Shown: positions 47,463-57,809, counted from the first letter of the stretch. The stretch is 64,000 bases of DNA from a bacterium HR40 (GCA_002898275.1 BEIQ01000001.1:1-64000), one strand, 5' to 3'. The notes: generated by a model from the sequence alone, not told the origin. Numbers and translations are program-made.

Positions 47463-47630
47463 ATGGCCAAACCTACCACCCAGCTCATCAAGCTCGTGAG
47501 CAGCGCGGGTACCGGCTACTTCTACGTGACCAAGAAGAACGCCCGCAAGACCACCGACAAGCTCACTCTGCGCAAATACGACCCGAAGATCCGCAAGCAC
47601 GTCGAGTTCCGCGAAGCCAAGATCAAGTGA
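47463..47630 (+). CDS. rpmG: 50S ribosomal protein L33
   Basis: This 55-residue protein begins [20 protein letters not shown] and ends in [11 protein letters not shown]. It is the Cys-free, zinc-independent L33 form of alphaproteobacteria. It is a component of the large ribosomal subunit near the E site. A strong intrinsic terminator-like hairpin follows 38 bases later. Confidence 0.97.
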   Translation: MAKPTTQLIKLVSSAGTGYFYVTKKNARKTTDKLTLRKYDPKIRKHVEFREAKIK

Positions 47631-47668
47631 GGTCGCCCCGGCGGCGAGACGCCCGGGGCTCGCCAGTG

Positions 47669-47700
47669 GCGATCCGCCGACGAGGCGGATCGCGGCTTTT
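47669..47700 (+). terminator. terminator after rpmG
   Basis: A perfect ten-base stem GCGATCCGCC/GGCGGATCGC with loop GACGA is followed by GGC and four T. It fits a rho-independent terminator for rpmG. Confidence 0.8.
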
Positions 47701-47802
47701 CGGGGGTGCCTCGCATCTAGCGCAAATGGCGAGAGCGTGCTAAGGACGTTCGCGTTATAGTCGCGAACTGTGCGTCTGTTGTCGCGCTGGAGGTCTGCCG
47801 AG

Positions 47803-49035
47803 ATGTCCCCCGGACGCTGGTTCGTCCCTCTCATGCTCGGACTCCCGCTCGCGGCGACCCCCGTCGCGGCCGAAACACCCGCGGTGCGGTCGCTCGCCGG
47901 GGAACCGCTGCCTCTCGTCCTCCGCGACGGGCGGATCGCGCATATCGGCGTCTGGGCGATACCTTTCGCGAACGGCTCGGCACAGCCGGAGGCTGGGGTC
48001 GCCGACGAGCTCGAACGGCTCGCTGCCACGCTCGCCACCGACTGCTTTCTCACCGCTCAGGTCGTCGGTCATGTCGCTCCGGGGGCCGGGCGCGACGGCG
48101 ACACCCTCATGGCACACCGGCTCGCCCGCGCTCGGGCCGACCAGGTGCAGGCGGTGTTGGTCCGCCACGGTCTTTCCCACAATGCCGTGGCGAGCGTGTG
48201 GGACTGGCAATTCTCGACCCCCGAGAGCCGAGTGACCCTGTGGGTCTTCGCGTTGGTTCCAGGCGAGGATTGCGAGGGAGTTCCGCTCTCCGCCGGGCAG
48301 ACCGGACCGGCAGAAACCCCGTCGGCATTGCTGTCTTCGCAAACGGTCGAGGGAACGCCGCAGGCGGCTCGTCCTGGCGGCGAGCCCGCGGAAAGCGAGC
48401 CGATAGTGGGGACTCGGGGGCGAGCCGCCGCGACTGGACAGCCGACACCTCCACTCCCACCGACGCCGCCTGCCGCCTCGACCGAGCCTCGGCTGGCGAT
48501 GGCGCCTTCCGCCGACGGGAGGCGCGAGTCGGCGACCGCAGCGGGTGCGGAGGTGGCGGACGCGACCGCCCGCGATGGGGCCACGGCCGCGGGCCAGGTT
48601 CTGGCGGCGCAACCGCCAGGATCCTCGATTGCGGAGGCGAGCCCGGCGCCGGCAGCAGCCCGCGACACCGTGAGCGCGCCGGCAGCGAGCGATCGCGAGG
48701 GCGCGCAGGAGGCGGTGGTCGCGGTGGAGTTCGCCGTCAATAGCAGTTTCCTGCCGCAGGGGGCAGCGGGCGAGCTCGAGCGGTTTTTACAGGAGCTCGG
48801 AGACGGGCGTTTTTCCGTCCGACTGGAAGCCGCCCTCGCCGTTCACGATGTCCGCAATGCGCGGTCGACCGAGGAGGCGCGGCGGTACGGCCAATGGCTC
48901 GCCGAGCGGCGCGCCCAGCGGTTGCGGGAGTGGCTCGAGCGCCGCGCGGGAGGGCGGATCGTCCGCATCGAGCAGGTGCTGGTCGAGGACGACCCGTCGC
49001 GGCGCGTGGTGATCCGCGCCCGACGCGTTCCCTGA
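47803..49035 (+). CDS. exported protein with two OmpA-like domains
   Basis: This 410-residue protein has a signal peptide cut near PVAAE. A first OmpA-C-like domain covers about residues 45-160 (PFANGSAQPEAGVADELERLA, then MAHRLARARADQVQAVL). A Pro/Ala-rich linker of about 100 residues follows. A second domain lies at about 300-410 (VEFAVNSSFLPQGAAGELERFL, AEERRAQRLREWL-type helix). Such domains bind peptidoglycan or partners in the envelope. The peptidoglycan-binding Asp/Arg pattern is weak in the first. The ATG at 47803 has GGAGGT eight bases upstream. Confidence 0.7.
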   Translation: MSPGRWFVPLMLGLPLAATPVAAETPAVRSLAGEPLPLVLRDGRIAHIGVWAIPFANGSAQPEAGVADELERLAATLATDCFLTAQVVGHVAPGAGRDGDTLMAHRLARARADQVQAVLVRHGLSHNAVASVWDWQFSTPESRVTLWVFALVPGEDCEGVPLSAGQTGPAETPSALLSSQTVEGTPQAARPGGEPAESEPIVGTRGRAAATGQPTPPLPPTPPAASTEPRLAMAPSADGRRESATAAGAEVADATARDGATAAGQVLAAQPPGSSIAEASPAPAAARDTVSAPAASDREGAQEAVVAVEFAVNSSFLPQGAAGELERFLQELGDGRFSVRLEAALAVHDVRNARSTEEARRYGQWLAERRAQRLREWLERRAGGRIVRIEQVLVEDDPSRRVVIRARRVP

Positions 49036-49063
49036 ACGCCGACCGCTTCGCGAGCGAGCGGCA

Positions 49064-49090
49064 GGGCCACCCGGCGCAAACGGGTGGCCC
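49064..49090. terminator. bidirectional hairpin between convergent genes
   Basis: A perfect ten-base stem GGGCCACCCG/CGGGTGGCCC with a seven-base loop lies between the OmpA-like gene and the convergent HPF gene, ten bases from the latter's stop. There is no T tract. It probably ends both transcripts. Confidence 0.5.
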
Positions 49091-49100
49091 CGCCCTTGGC

Positions 49101-49655
49101 CTATTCGATCCGGTGGACGGTCGAGGCCTGCGGCCCGAAGGGGCTTTCGTTCTCGGCGACGTGCACCCGCACGCGAGTCCCGATCTCGAGGCCATCGAAG
49201 CCGTTGTTCACGACGGCGTTGCGATGGAAATAGATCTCCTGGCCGTCGTCGAGCTCGATGAAACCATAACCTTGATCACGAAAGAGCCTCACCACACGAC
49301 CCTGCGGCGGTTCCTCGTGACGCTTCACCTCGCCGCGTTGCTTGGCCTTGAACTCCTTGAGCTCGCGCTCGGCGGCGTCGAACGCCTCGCGCAACGCGAA
49401 CTTGAAGTCCTCTCGAGCTGGATCGTCTCTTTGGTTATGATTGATCACGATCTCTTTGCCTGGAACGTGAATGAATAGACGGATTCTGTACGTATTACCT
49501 TTTTGGTGACGATTGCTTTCCTTGTCGATCACGACGCGAATGCTATGGATGCGGTCGTAAACTTTCTCGAGCTCGGCGATCTTCTCGCGCACCCGCGCCT
49601 CGATGAAGTCCGAATGGGGAACATCGTGAAACCGGATCTCGACGGGTGTTGCCAT
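49101..49655 (-). CDS. ribosome hibernation factor (HPF/RaiA) fused to a cold-shock domain
   Basis: This 184-residue protein has an N-terminal HPF/RaiA (S30AE) domain, residues about 1-100, with VEIRFHDVPHSDFIEARVREKIAELE and FIHVPGKEIVINHNQ. The C-terminal cold-shock domain, about 120-184, keeps the RNA-binding stretch GRVVRLFRDQGYGFIELDDGQEIYFHRNAV. The first half would dock in the 30S subunit and the second would bind RNA. The start at 49655 follows GGAGAGGAAG. It lies 45 bases downstream of rtcB. Part of its coding sequence (49415-49560) is notably AT-rich. Confidence 0.88.
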   Translation of the reverse strand: MATPVEIRFHDVPHSDFIEARVREKIAELEKVYDRIHSIRVVIDKESNRHQKGNTYRIRLFIHVPGKEIVINHNQRDDPAREDFKFALREAFDAAERELKEFKAKQRGEVKRHEEPPQGRVVRLFRDQGYGFIELDDGQEIYFHRNAVVNNGFDGLEIGTRVRVHVAENESPFGPQASTVHRIE

Positions 49656-49700
49656 GCGTTCTTCCTCTCCTGTGTCGCTCTTCCTGTCGCGCAACCGACC

Positions 49701-51131
49701 TCATCCCTTGACGACGATCAGGGGAGCGAGGCGGGCGACACGCCGCGCGAGCCCGGCCGCTTCCGCGGCCTCGACCACTGCGTCGACGTCCTTGTAGGCA
49801 GCGGGGGCCTCCTCCGCCACTCCGCGCATGCTGTGACTGCGCACCAGCACACCGCGACTCCTGAGTTCTTCGACGATCTGCTCGCCCCGCCAGCGTCGGG
49901 TCGCTTCGTGCCGGCTCACCGCCCGTCCGGCGCCGTGCACGGCGGAGGCAAAGGCGCGCTCGCCGTCCGCTCGCGTCCCGGCGAGCACCCAAGATCCCGT
50001 GCCCATACTGCCGCCGATGAGCACCGGCTGGCCCCAGGCTCGCAGGTCGGCGGGCAGGTCAGGATGGCCGGGTGGAAAGGCACGCGTGGCACCCTTGCGA
50101 TGGACGTAGAGCTCGCGCACGCGACCCCCGATCTCGTGCCGTTCGACTTTGCAGGTGTTGTGCGAGACGTCGAACATGAGGGGCAGCCGGCAGCCGGGGA
50201 AGAAGCGCGAGAATACCGCGCGTGCCAGATGGCCGATGATCTGGCGGTTGGCGAGCGCGCAGTTGGCGCCGGCGCGCATGGCGCCGAGATAGCGCTGGCC
50301 AGTGCGCGAGCGGATCGGAGCGCAGGCGAGCTCGCGGTCGGGCAGCTCGATCCCGTGCGCCCTGGCCTCGAGCAGCATCTCGCGCAGATAGTCGGTGCCG
50401 ATTTGGTGGCCGAGACCGCGCGAGCCGCAGTGAATGGTCACCACCACCTCGTCCAAGCCGAGGCCGAAGGCGCGGGCCGTTCGCGGATCGCGAATCTCGG
50501 CGACATACTGGACCTCGAGATAGTGGTTGCCCGAGCCGAGGGTTCCCATCTCGGCGCGCTGGCGTTCCTTGGCACGCCGCGACACCGCATCCGGGTCGGC
50601 ACCGGCGATGCAGCCGGCTTCCTCGATGCGGGCGAGATCCTCGACGTGGCCGAAGCCTTGGGAGACGGCCCAGGCCGCCCCGCCCGCGAGCATCGCGTCG
50701 AGCTCGCGGTCGGCGAGGCGGATTTTGCCGTGGCGCCCGAGCCCGGCCGGCACGGTCTCGTAGAGGGCGTCGGCGAGCTCCTCGAGGACGGGCAGGACCT
50801 GCGCCCGCGGCAGCCCGCTCAGCATCGTGCGCACGCCGCAGGAGATGTCGAAGCCCACGCCGCCCGCCGAGATCACGCCGCCCGCTTCAGCGTCGAAGGC
50901 GGCGACTCCGCCAATGGGAAAACCATAGCCCCAGTGCGCATCGGGCATGGCGTAGGCAGCCTCGACGATGCCGGGAAGGCAAGCGACATTGCAGAGCTGC
51001 TCTGCCACCTTGTCGTCCATCTCGCGCACCAGCGCCTCCGTGGCGTAGATCACGCCCGGTACGCGCATGCGACTGTGCGCAGGAATCTGCCAAGTGGTCG
51101 CGTCGATCCGGATGAAACGCGATGGATCCAT
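49701..51131 (-). CDS. rtcB: RNA-splicing ligase RtcB
   Basis: This 476-residue GTP- and manganese-dependent ligase joins 2',3'-cyclic phosphate or 3'-phosphate RNA to 5'-OH RNA. Family motifs are MPDAHWGYGFPIGGVAAF, the metal Cys in GVGFDISCGVR, GTLGSGNHYLEVQ, the HCGSRGLGHQ metal histidines and the guanylylated His (about 399) in VHGAGRAVSR. An archease gene lies 24 bases upstream in the same direction and would assist its guanylylation. No RtcR or RtcA is present. Confidence 0.96.
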   Translation of the reverse strand: MDPSRFIRIDATTWQIPAHSRMRVPGVIYATEALVREMDDKVAEQLCNVACLPGIVEAAYAMPDAHWGYGFPIGGVAAFDAEAGGVISAGGVGFDISCGVRTMLSGLPRAQVLPVLEELADALYETVPAGLGRHGKIRLADRELDAMLAGGAAWAVSQGFGHVEDLARIEEAGCIAGADPDAVSRRAKERQRAEMGTLGSGNHYLEVQYVAEIRDPRTARAFGLGLDEVVVTIHCGSRGLGHQIGTDYLREMLLEARAHGIELPDRELACAPIRSRTGQRYLGAMRAGANCALANRQIIGHLARAVFSRFFPGCRLPLMFDVSHNTCKVERHEIGGRVRELYVHRKGATRAFPPGHPDLPADLRAWGQPVLIGGSMGTGSWVLAGTRADGERAFASAVHGAGRAVSRHEATRRWRGEQIVEELRSRGVLVRSHSMRGVAEEAPAAYKDVDAVVEAAEAAGLARRVARLAPLIVVKG

Positions 51132-51155
51132 GGCTTGTCCGGCGATCCCGCAGGT

Positions 51156-51593
51156 TCAGACGTCCACCACGCATTCGGCGACCCAGCGTCCGTTCGGTTC
51201 CCTCCGGACCGCAAGGGCGGTGTAGGTCGCCCCTTTGATCTCCACCGCCGGACGGTGACGTGCCCGATCGACCGGCTCGCCCCAGGCGGTGGCCACGAGC
51301 TCACCGTCCTGGATGGTCACGCGGAAACGCGAGAACAGCATGTCGAGGGTGGCCATGGCGTAGATCACCTCGTTGAGCCACTCGACGAGCAGCAGCTCGT
51401 CATCGGGGGCCGAACAGCGGATGGCGACCGGTTCGCGCGGCTCCACCGTCGCGGGATCGGTGATCACCGCGGTGAGCGCCAAGGCCGCTTGCTCGAACGC
51501 CGCTGCCTTGGTGGGCCCGAAACCCCGCACGCCGACATCGGCGCCGTGCGGGAAATGTTCATAGCCGGCCCGCGCCGGCGGTGCGCTTGCCAC
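51156..51593 (-). CDS. archease, RtcB cofactor
   Basis: This 145-residue protein shows the archease pattern: [16 protein letters not shown] with the conserved His and Asp metal ligands, [15 protein letters not shown], and the closing [10 protein letters not shown]. Archease speeds multiple turnover of RtcB. The GTG at 51593 is preferred because GGGGGAAG stands five bases upstream. An ATG at 51635 adds 14 residues. It is linked to rtcB and probably co-transcribed. Confidence 0.93.
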   Translation of the reverse strand: MASAPPARAGYEHFPHGADVGVRGFGPTKAAAFEQAALALTAVITDPATVEPREPVAIRCSAPDDELLLVEWLNEVIYAMATLDMLFSRFRVTIQDGELVATAWGEPVDRARHRPAVEIKGATYTALAVRREPNGRWVAECVVDV

Positions 51594-51671
51594 CTCTTCC
51601 CCCTCGCCTGGCGACCGGCCATCTGCCGAGCCCATCGGCAGCGCTGATGTGGGGAGTCCGTGGGTCGATCG

Positions 51672-52430
51672 CTACCCCTCCATCACCCCCGTGACGGTGA
51701 ACCCACCGTCCACCCCGATGACGTGACCGGTGGTGAAACTGCATGCCTCGGAGGCGAGCCAGACCGCGGCAGCACCCACCTCGAGCGGATCGCCGAAGCG
51801 CGGCAGACTCATGCGGCAGGTGAAGGCGGGCGACGGCGCGGCTTCGCGGGTGCGTTCGGTGCGCATCGGCCCCGGGGCGATGCAGTTCACGAGAATGCCG
51901 TAGGGGGCGAGCTCGATCGCCATGGTTTGGGTGAGGTTGACGATGGCGGCTTTGCTCGCGCCGTAAGCGGCACGGCCGCGTCCGCCGAAGAGGCCAGAGT
52001 TCGAGGAAATGTTGATGATGCGGCCGCCGCGCCCCTGAGCCACCATGGCACGTGCCGCCGCCTGGCCACAAACGAAATAGCCCGTGAGATTGAGGCGGAT
52101 CAGCTCCTCGAAGAAGGAGAGCGACATCTCGAGGAAGGGCTGCCGATCGGTACGGCCGGCGTTGTTGACGAAGATGTCGAGACTGCCGAAGCGTTCCCGG
52201 CAAAAGGCGACCGCCGCCTCGGCTTGCTGCGGCTCGCGCACGTCCATGGCGAACGGCTCGACCGCGAGCCCCTGCCGACCGAGTGCCGAGGCGCAAGCGG
52301 CGGCGGCGTCACCGTCGATGTCGGCGATCACCACCTTGGCTCCCGCCTCCGCCAAGCGCTGCACGATCCCGCGCCCGACACCGCGGGCACCGCCCGTCAC
52401 GATCGCGGCCTTACCCGCAAGCACTGTCAT
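51672..52430 (-). CDS. short-chain dehydrogenase/reductase
   Basis: This 252-residue classical SDR has the nucleotide motif TGGARGVGRG near 12-21, NNAG at about 89-92, catalytic Ser in ISSNSG and Tyr/Lys in YGASK. The C-terminal GVDGGFTVTGVM loop closes the fold. The cofactor is probably NAD(H), because an Asp (IADIDG) ends the second strand. The substrate is not predictable. It precedes archease-rtcB on the same strand with a 78-base gap. Confidence 0.92.
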   Translation of the reverse strand: MTVLAGKAAIVTGGARGVGRGIVQRLAEAGAKVVIADIDGDAAAACASALGRQGLAVEPFAMDVREPQQAEAAVAFCRERFGSLDIFVNNAGRTDRQPFLEMSLSFFEELIRLNLTGYFVCGQAAARAMVAQGRGGRIINISSNSGLFGGRGRAAYGASKAAIVNLTQTMAIELAPYGILVNCIAPGPMRTERTREAAPSPAFTCRMSLPRFGDPLEVGAAAVWLASEACSFTTGHVIGVDGGFTVTGVMEG

Positions 52431-52769
52431 CCTTTCCTTCTCCCCACGATCGACATGCCGCGACGTTGGCGATATAGGTGAAAGCTTCCCCGAGGGAGAG
52501 CGGAGGAGGTGGGCGAGGGCCCGAGGGTGCCGGTCATCGTCTCGCTCGTCGTCCTCATGCTCGAACTGCTGTTCCCGCAGATCCGATCCGGCTGCGAGTC
52601 TCGCTCGCTGGCGGTCATGCCGGCCCGCTCGAAAGCCGCACCGCTCGAAGGACCCCAGGGCGCCCTCCGGGCGACGGGGATGCCGACCCCTGCCGTCCCC
52701 GGTGGACCCCTGGACCCCCAGGTGCCGATCGCTGTCGGGACGGCCGTCATCGACGCGCCCCCGGGCTAG
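52431..52769 (+). other. 339-base gap with a weak small-ORF candidate
   Basis: Between the SDR and msrA genes there is no recognised gene. A plus-strand frame (GTG at 52527 after a GGCGAGGG site, to 52769) starts with a short hydrophobic run VPVIVSLVVLMLELLF and continues Pro/Ala-rich. I give it little weight. No terminator or repeat was noticed. Confidence 0.3.
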
Positions 52770-53459
52770 CTAGGGCGAGGGAGCCGAGCGTTCGGTTTCA
52801 GGCGTGTCGGCGGCCCAGCCAGCCGGAAAGGCCACCCCCGTACCGCCGAGACCGCAGTAACCCTGCGGGTCACGCGCGAGATACTGTTGATGATCGGCTT
52901 CGGCGTACCAGAATGGCCCGGCCGGGGCGATCTGGGTCGTGATCGGCCCGAAGCCGTGGCGGGCGAGCGCCTCGCCATAGATCCGACGCGCTCGCTCGGC
53001 GAGCTCCGCCTGGGCCACCGTGGTGGTGAAGATGGCACTGCGGTACTGGGTACCGATGTCGTTGCCCTGGCGCATCCCCTGGGTCGGATCGTGGCCGGTA
53101 AAGAAGACTTCGAGCAGGCGGGCAAAGGGGATCGCCTGCGGATCGAAGACCACGAGCACCACCTCGGCGTGGCCGGTGCGACCGGTACAGACTTCCGCAT
53201 AAGTGGGGTAGGGCGTATACCCGCCGCTATAGCCGACCGCTGTCACCCACACCCCCGGCTGCTGCCAGAACCGGCGCTCGGCCCCCCAGAAACAACCCAT
53301 GCCGAAGAGCACTTGCTCGAAGCCTGCGGGAAAGGGGGGCACGAGGGAACGGCCGCTGACCCGATGGGCAGTGGCGAGGGGGAAGGCGTAGGCGTCGCGA
53401 CCGGGGAGCGCCTCCTCGGGCTGCGGCAACGCGAGCGACTTTCGCGACCAGAGGCTCAT
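52770..53459 (-). CDS. msrA: peptide methionine-S-sulfoxide reductase
   Basis: This 229-residue enzyme reduces the S-epimer of methionine sulfoxide. The nucleophile Cys56 is in [47 protein letters not shown] and a C-terminal Cys in [10 protein letters not shown] follow. The N-terminal 45 residues ([11 protein letters not shown]) are the extension common in proteobacterial MsrA. Its ATGA start overlaps the stop of the muiA-like gene. Confidence 0.95.
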   Translation of the reverse strand: MSLWSRKSLALPQPEEALPGRDAYAFPLATAHRVSGRSLVPPFPAGFEQVLFGMGCFWGAERRFWQQPGVWVTAVGYSGGYTPYPTYAEVCTGRTGHAEVVLVVFDPQAIPFARLLEVFFTGHDPTQGMRQGNDIGTQYRSAIFTTTVAQAELAERARRIYGEALARHGFGPITTQIAPAGPFWYAEADHQQYLARDPQGYCGLGGTGVAFPAGWAADTPETERSAPSP

Positions 53460-55063
53460 CCGTCGTCTCCCAGCCCGTCGATTCCGAGCTCTTTGGGAAA
53501 ACTCACCGCGAAGCCCAAGCGGATGTCTCGTTCCTCGCCGGGAGCGAAAAGGTCGCGCCACAGGAGGACGCCGCGGCGTCCCGCGACGTCGCGCGCACTC
53601 GGCGGGGTGGTCTCCGCAGTGAGATCCACGGTGATGCGCTCGTCCTGCGGCACCGGCAGCCGGTCCAGGACTTCGATCACCATGGACCGGTCGTGGCCGT
53701 TGCGGATGCGCGTCACATAGTGCCGTTCCACCCGGCGGTAAGCGCCAAAGACGCCCTCCTCCGAGCGCAAGCTGGTATCGAGCCGGCGCTCCACGGCCAC
53801 TGCCGGATCCCGACCGAAGCCGAGCCGCAGCTCGCTGCCTGGCACGAGGCCGGGCAAATGGGCGCGCCCGGCCGGCAAACCATCGCGATAGAGCGCGAGT
53901 TCGCCGGGAAAAAGCGGCACCTCGCCCCTGTAGGTCAGACGGGCCGTGACATAGGCGCCAGAGTCCAGGGCCGGGACGCTGCGGACCGCGAGCTCGGCGG
54001 GCAGCTGGTCGATGGCGAGGGTCACCGTGCGCTCGCGGCCATCGGCCGGCAAATCGAGCGGCTGCGGCAGGCGGTAGCGAACCGCGAACGGCATGGTCTC
54101 CGGGATCGCGGAGGCCGCCATCCCGGCGAGCTTGGCCTCGCTCTGGATGCGCGGCCCCACCGGCACGGTCGGCAGCCTCTCGACCAGGTCGACGAACCAC
54201 GGCTCCGGCTCCGGCGGCGCTGCGGGCTCGAGGGTCGGCCCGCTCGCCAGCACCACCTCGACCCCCGTCCAGTCCTCGCCGGTGCGCTGATGCAGGACCG
54301 CCCGCCGGTGCAGCTCGACGATTCCCTCGCCGCTTGTCAAATGGGCCTCGTAGAGCGTGCGGAAGCCGGCGTCGGGGTGACCGTAGAGGATTTCGACCGC
54401 CGCTCGTCCAGGCTCACGCACCGCGAGCTCGAACTCCACGACCCCTTCGGCCCGCGCGCCGGTCGCGACCGCGGCGAGCTCGCGCCGCTTGGCCTCGAGC
54501 TCCGCCTCGAGCCGACGCAGCTCCCGCTCGTTGTCCCGGATGTTGGTGAAGATCTCGAGGGCGCCCGTGCCGAGGGTTTCCCAGGCCTTGCGCCAGTCCT
54601 CGGGTCGAGCCTCGCCGAGAACGAGCTCCCGCGCGCCGCGCTCTCCCTGGCCGCGTGCCAACTGCCGCAGCATCTCGAGTTGCAGGCGTGCCGCCTCGAT
54701 CCGATCGCGGCGGAGGCCCGCTTCCGCCTCGAGGACGGCGATCTCCTCGGTAAGTTGGCGTTCGCGCTCGTGCACCGGCGAGGCCCGGACGCGGGTCGAG
54801 ACGTCGACCCCGAGGACCGCTCCGGCGGTCGCGGGCAGCAGCCGCACTTCGAGGCTGGCGGGATCCAGTTTCTCGGGCAGATCCGTGACCCGCACCCGCA
54901 TCACGCCGGCTTCCAGCCCGATCTCGGCCCGCCGCAACAGGCGCGCGCCGTCCGGATAGAGCTCGACGCTGACGAGCCGCGCCGCGGTCTCGACGACAGC
55001 GGCGGCAGCCGGCTGCCAGAGGGCGGAGAGGGCCGCGGCGAGGACAAGGGCAGGGCCGAACAT
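53456..55063 (-). CDS. exported DUF4139/MuiA-family protein
   Basis: This 535-residue protein has a signal peptide (cut near AAAAV), an N-terminal DUF4140 region ([16 protein letters not shown]), a coiled coil at about 100-200 rich in Glu/Arg ([16 protein letters not shown]), then a DUF4139 beta-rich domain to the end. Relatives are called mucoidy inhibitor MuiA, but the biochemical role is unknown. GGAGG precedes the ATG and a good promoter lies upstream. It overlaps msrA, so the two are co-expressed. Confidence 0.88.
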   Translation of the reverse strand: MFGPALVLAAALSALWQPAAAAVVETAARLVSVELYPDGARLLRRAEIGLEAGVMRVRVTDLPEKLDPASLEVRLLPATAGAVLGVDVSTRVRASPVHERERQLTEEIAVLEAEAGLRRDRIEAARLQLEMLRQLARGQGERGARELVLGEARPEDWRKAWETLGTGALEIFTNIRDNERELRRLEAELEAKRRELAAVATGARAEGVVEFELAVREPGRAAVEILYGHPDAGFRTLYEAHLTSGEGIVELHRRAVLHQRTGEDWTGVEVVLASGPTLEPAAPPEPEPWFVDLVERLPTVPVGPRIQSEAKLAGMAASAIPETMPFAVRYRLPQPLDLPADGRERTVTLAIDQLPAELAVRSVPALDSGAYVTARLTYRGEVPLFPGELALYRDGLPAGRAHLPGLVPGSELRLGFGRDPAVAVERRLDTSLRSEEGVFGAYRRVERHYVTRIRNGHDRSMVIEVLDRLPVPQDERITVDLTAETTPPSARDVAGRRGVLLWRDLFAPGEERDIRLGFAVSFPKELGIDGLGDDG

Positions 55064-55101
55064 CGAGCCTCCGGGAAGGGCGCCGGTGCGCTTCCCCGAG
55101 G

Positions 55102-55130
55102 CTTATAGGCCGGTAGCGGCGGAGCTCCAA
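55102..55130 (-). promoter_or_regulatory. sigma-70 promoter of muiA-msrA
   Basis: On the minus strand TTGGAG (55130-55125), a 17-base spacer and TATAAG (55107-55102) stand about 40 bases before the ATG at 55063. The -10 matches the consensus at five of six positions. Confidence 0.55.
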
Positions 55131-55137
55131 GGGCAAT

Positions 55138-55171
55138 GGCGGACAGGCGGCCGAGTGGCCGCCTGCCCGCC
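55138..55171 (-). terminator. hairpin after glnA
   Basis: A 15-base stem with one mismatch (GGCGG-a-CAGGCGGCC and GGCCGCCTG-c-CCGCC) and a four-base loop begins 20 bases beyond the glnA stop. The T run is poor. It separates the glnBA transcript from the muiA promoter. Confidence 0.6.
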
Positions 55172-55190
55172 AGTCCCATCCGGTCGCCGT

Positions 55191-56621
55191 TCAGACGTCG
55201 TAGTAAAGCACGAACTCGTAGGGATGCGGCCGCAGCCGGATCGGGTCGACCTCCGCCGAACGCTTATAGTCGATGTAAGACTCGATGAATTCGGCGGTGA
55301 AGACATCGCCCTCGAGCAAGAAGTCGTGATCCGCCTCGAGTGCGGCGATGGCTTCTTGCAGCGATCCCGGTACCTTCTTGATGGCGGCAGCTTCCTCCGG
55401 AGGGAGGTCATAGATATTCTTGTCGACCGGCTCGCCCGGATCGATCCGGTTGCGAATGCCATCGAGGCCCGCCATCAGCATGGCGGAGAAGGCGATATAG
55501 GGATTGCACGACGGATCCGGGCAGCGGAACTCCACGCGCTTGGCCTTCGGGCTATCGGAGTACATGGGGATCCGACAGGCGGCGGAGCGGTTGCGCATGG
55601 ACCAGGCGAGGTTCACTGGCGCTTCATAGCCCGGCACCAGCCGGCGGTAGGAGTTGGTGGTCGGCGCCGCGAAGGCGAGGAGGGCGGGGGCGTGCCGCAG
55701 GAGGCCGCCGATATACCAGCGAGCGATCTGGGACAGGCCGGCGTAGCCCGCTGGATCGGCGAACAGCGGCCGATCCCCGTTCCACACCGACTGGTGGACG
55801 TGCATACCCGAGCCATTGTCGCCGAAGAGCGGTTTCGGCATGAAAGTGGCAGTCAGGCCATGGCGCCGAGCCACGTTCTTCACCACGTACTTGTACTTCA
55901 TGAGGTGGTCGGCCATGCGCAGCAGCGTGTCGAAGCGCATATCGATCTCGCACTGGCCGGCAGTCGCCACCTCGTGGTGGTGGCACTCGACCTCGATGCC
56001 GATCTTTTGCATGGTGAGGGCCATCTCGCTGCGCAGATCCTGCAGCGTGTCGCTCGGCGGAACCGGAAAGTAGCCCTCTTTCGGCCGGATCTTGTAGCCG
56101 AGGTTCGGTCCCTCGTCGGTCATCGAGTTCCAATGACCCTCGACGGAGTCGATTTCGTAGGAGCCATAGTTGGTGGACTGGCCGAAGCGGACGTCGTTGA
56201 AGACGAAGAACTCGGCCTCGGGGCCGAAAAATGCCCGGTCGCCGATGCCGCTCGACTTGAGATACTGCTCGGCCCGCTTGGCGATGCCGCGTGGATCCCG
56301 GCTGTAGAATTCCTTCGTCACCGGATCCATCACGTCGCAGATCAGCACGAGCGTTTTGTGCTCGAAGAAGGGATCGATGAAGGCCGTCGAACAATCCGGC
56401 ACGAGCAGCATGTCGGATTCGTGGATCTGCTTGAAACCGCGAATCGACGAACCGTCGAACCCCAGGCCCTCGACGAGGCTCTTTTCGTCGATGGCGCGCG
56501 CTGGGAACGAAGTGTGTTGCCAGGTGCCCGGTACGTCGGCAAACCGCAGGTCGACGATCTCGATGCCTTCGTCGCGGATGACCTTCATCACATCCGCTGG
56601 TGTGCTGCAGCCTAGAGTCAT
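55191..56621 (-). CDS. glnA: glutamine synthetase type I
   Basis: This 476-residue enzyme assimilates ammonia into glutamine. All metal and substrate motifs are canonical: [19 protein letters not shown], the Glu-containing [38 protein letters not shown] and [16 protein letters not shown]. The adenylylation Tyr in NIYDLPPEE is present, so GlnE control is likely. It follows glnB by 61 bases, and the operon has a sigma-54 promoter. It serves as an internal reference for the diverged copy at 33283. Confidence 0.97.
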   Translation of the reverse strand: MTLGCSTPADVMKVIRDEGIEIVDLRFADVPGTWQHTSFPARAIDEKSLVEGLGFDGSSIRGFKQIHESDMLLVPDCSTAFIDPFFEHKTLVLICDVMDPVTKEFYSRDPRGIAKRAEQYLKSSGIGDRAFFGPEAEFFVFNDVRFGQSTNYGSYEIDSVEGHWNSMTDEGPNLGYKIRPKEGYFPVPPSDTLQDLRSEMALTMQKIGIEVECHHHEVATAGQCEIDMRFDTLLRMADHLMKYKYVVKNVARRHGLTATFMPKPLFGDNGSGMHVHQSVWNGDRPLFADPAGYAGLSQIARWYIGGLLRHAPALLAFAAPTTNSYRRLVPGYEAPVNLAWSMRNRSAACRIPMYSDSPKAKRVEFRCPDPSCNPYIAFSAMLMAGLDGIRNRIDPGEPVDKNIYDLPPEEAAAIKKVPGSLQEAIAALEADHDFLLEGDVFTAEFIESYIDYKRSAEVDPIRLRPHPYEFVLYYDV

Positions 56622-56682
56622 GGTTCTGCTTTTTCCTTTCGTTGCTGAGTGGTCGTCGTGAAATTCGCCGGGTCTGCCCCCG

Positions 56683-57135
<453 letters not shown>

Positions 57136-57185
57136 TCAGATCTTCGTCACGGTCCTGGCTAAAAAATGGGCGGACTGCCTAGGAA

Positions 57186-57809
57186 TTAGTCAGCTGCCGC
57201 CAGGGCGCGAACAAAGGCCCGCAAGGCCTGTCCGCGATGGCTGATGGCGTCCTTTTCTGCCGAGCTCATCTCGGCGAAGGTCCGGCTTTCGCCCTGCGGC
57301 ACGAAGATCGGATCGTAGCCAAAGCCGGCTTCGCCCCGCGGCGGAAAGACGATCTCGCCGTCGATCCGCCCCTCGAAGAGCGCTGTTTCGCCCTCCGGCA
57401 GGGCGAGGGCGAGCACGCAGACGAAGGCCGCGCGCCGGTCGGCTGCGGCGAAGGAGCCGAAGCGCGCGACGAGCTCGTCGTGGATTCTCCGGAAGGCTGC
57501 GGCATAGTCGCGCTCCGGGCCGGCCCAGCGCGCCGAGTGGATGCCGGGAGCCCCGTCCAGGCCTGCCACGACGAGGCCGGAATCGTCGGCGAGGGCCGGC
57601 ATCCCGCTCGCGGTGGCGGCAGCCCGGGCCTTGATGAGGGCATTTTCCGCGAAGCTGGCACCCGTTTCCTCGGGTTCGGCGAGTCCCAGATCGGTCGCCG
57701 CCATCACCTCTACCGCGAAGGGCGCGAGAAGGCGCGCGAGCTCCTCGAGCTTACCGGGGTTGCGGGTGGCGATCACCATCCTCCCGCGGTGCAGCGGGGA
57801 AAGCCTCAT
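57186..57809 (-). CDS. rdgB: non-canonical purine NTP pyrophosphatase (RdgB/HAM1)
   Basis: This 207-residue housecleaning enzyme hydrolyses ITP, XTP and dITP. Key motifs are [65 protein letters not shown] and SHRGQALRA. The start overlaps the rph stop as ATGA. The rph-rdgB pair is a common proteobacterial arrangement. Confidence 0.95.
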   Translation of the reverse strand: MRLSPLHRGRMVIATRNPGKLEELARLLAPFAVEVMAATDLGLAEPEETGASFAENALIKARAAATASGMPALADDSGLVVAGLDGAPGIHSARWAGPERDYAAAFRRIHDELVARFGSFAAADRRAAFVCVLALALPEGETALFEGRIDGEIVFPPRGEAGFGYDPIFVPQGESRTFAEMSSAEKDAISHRGQALRAFVRALAAAD

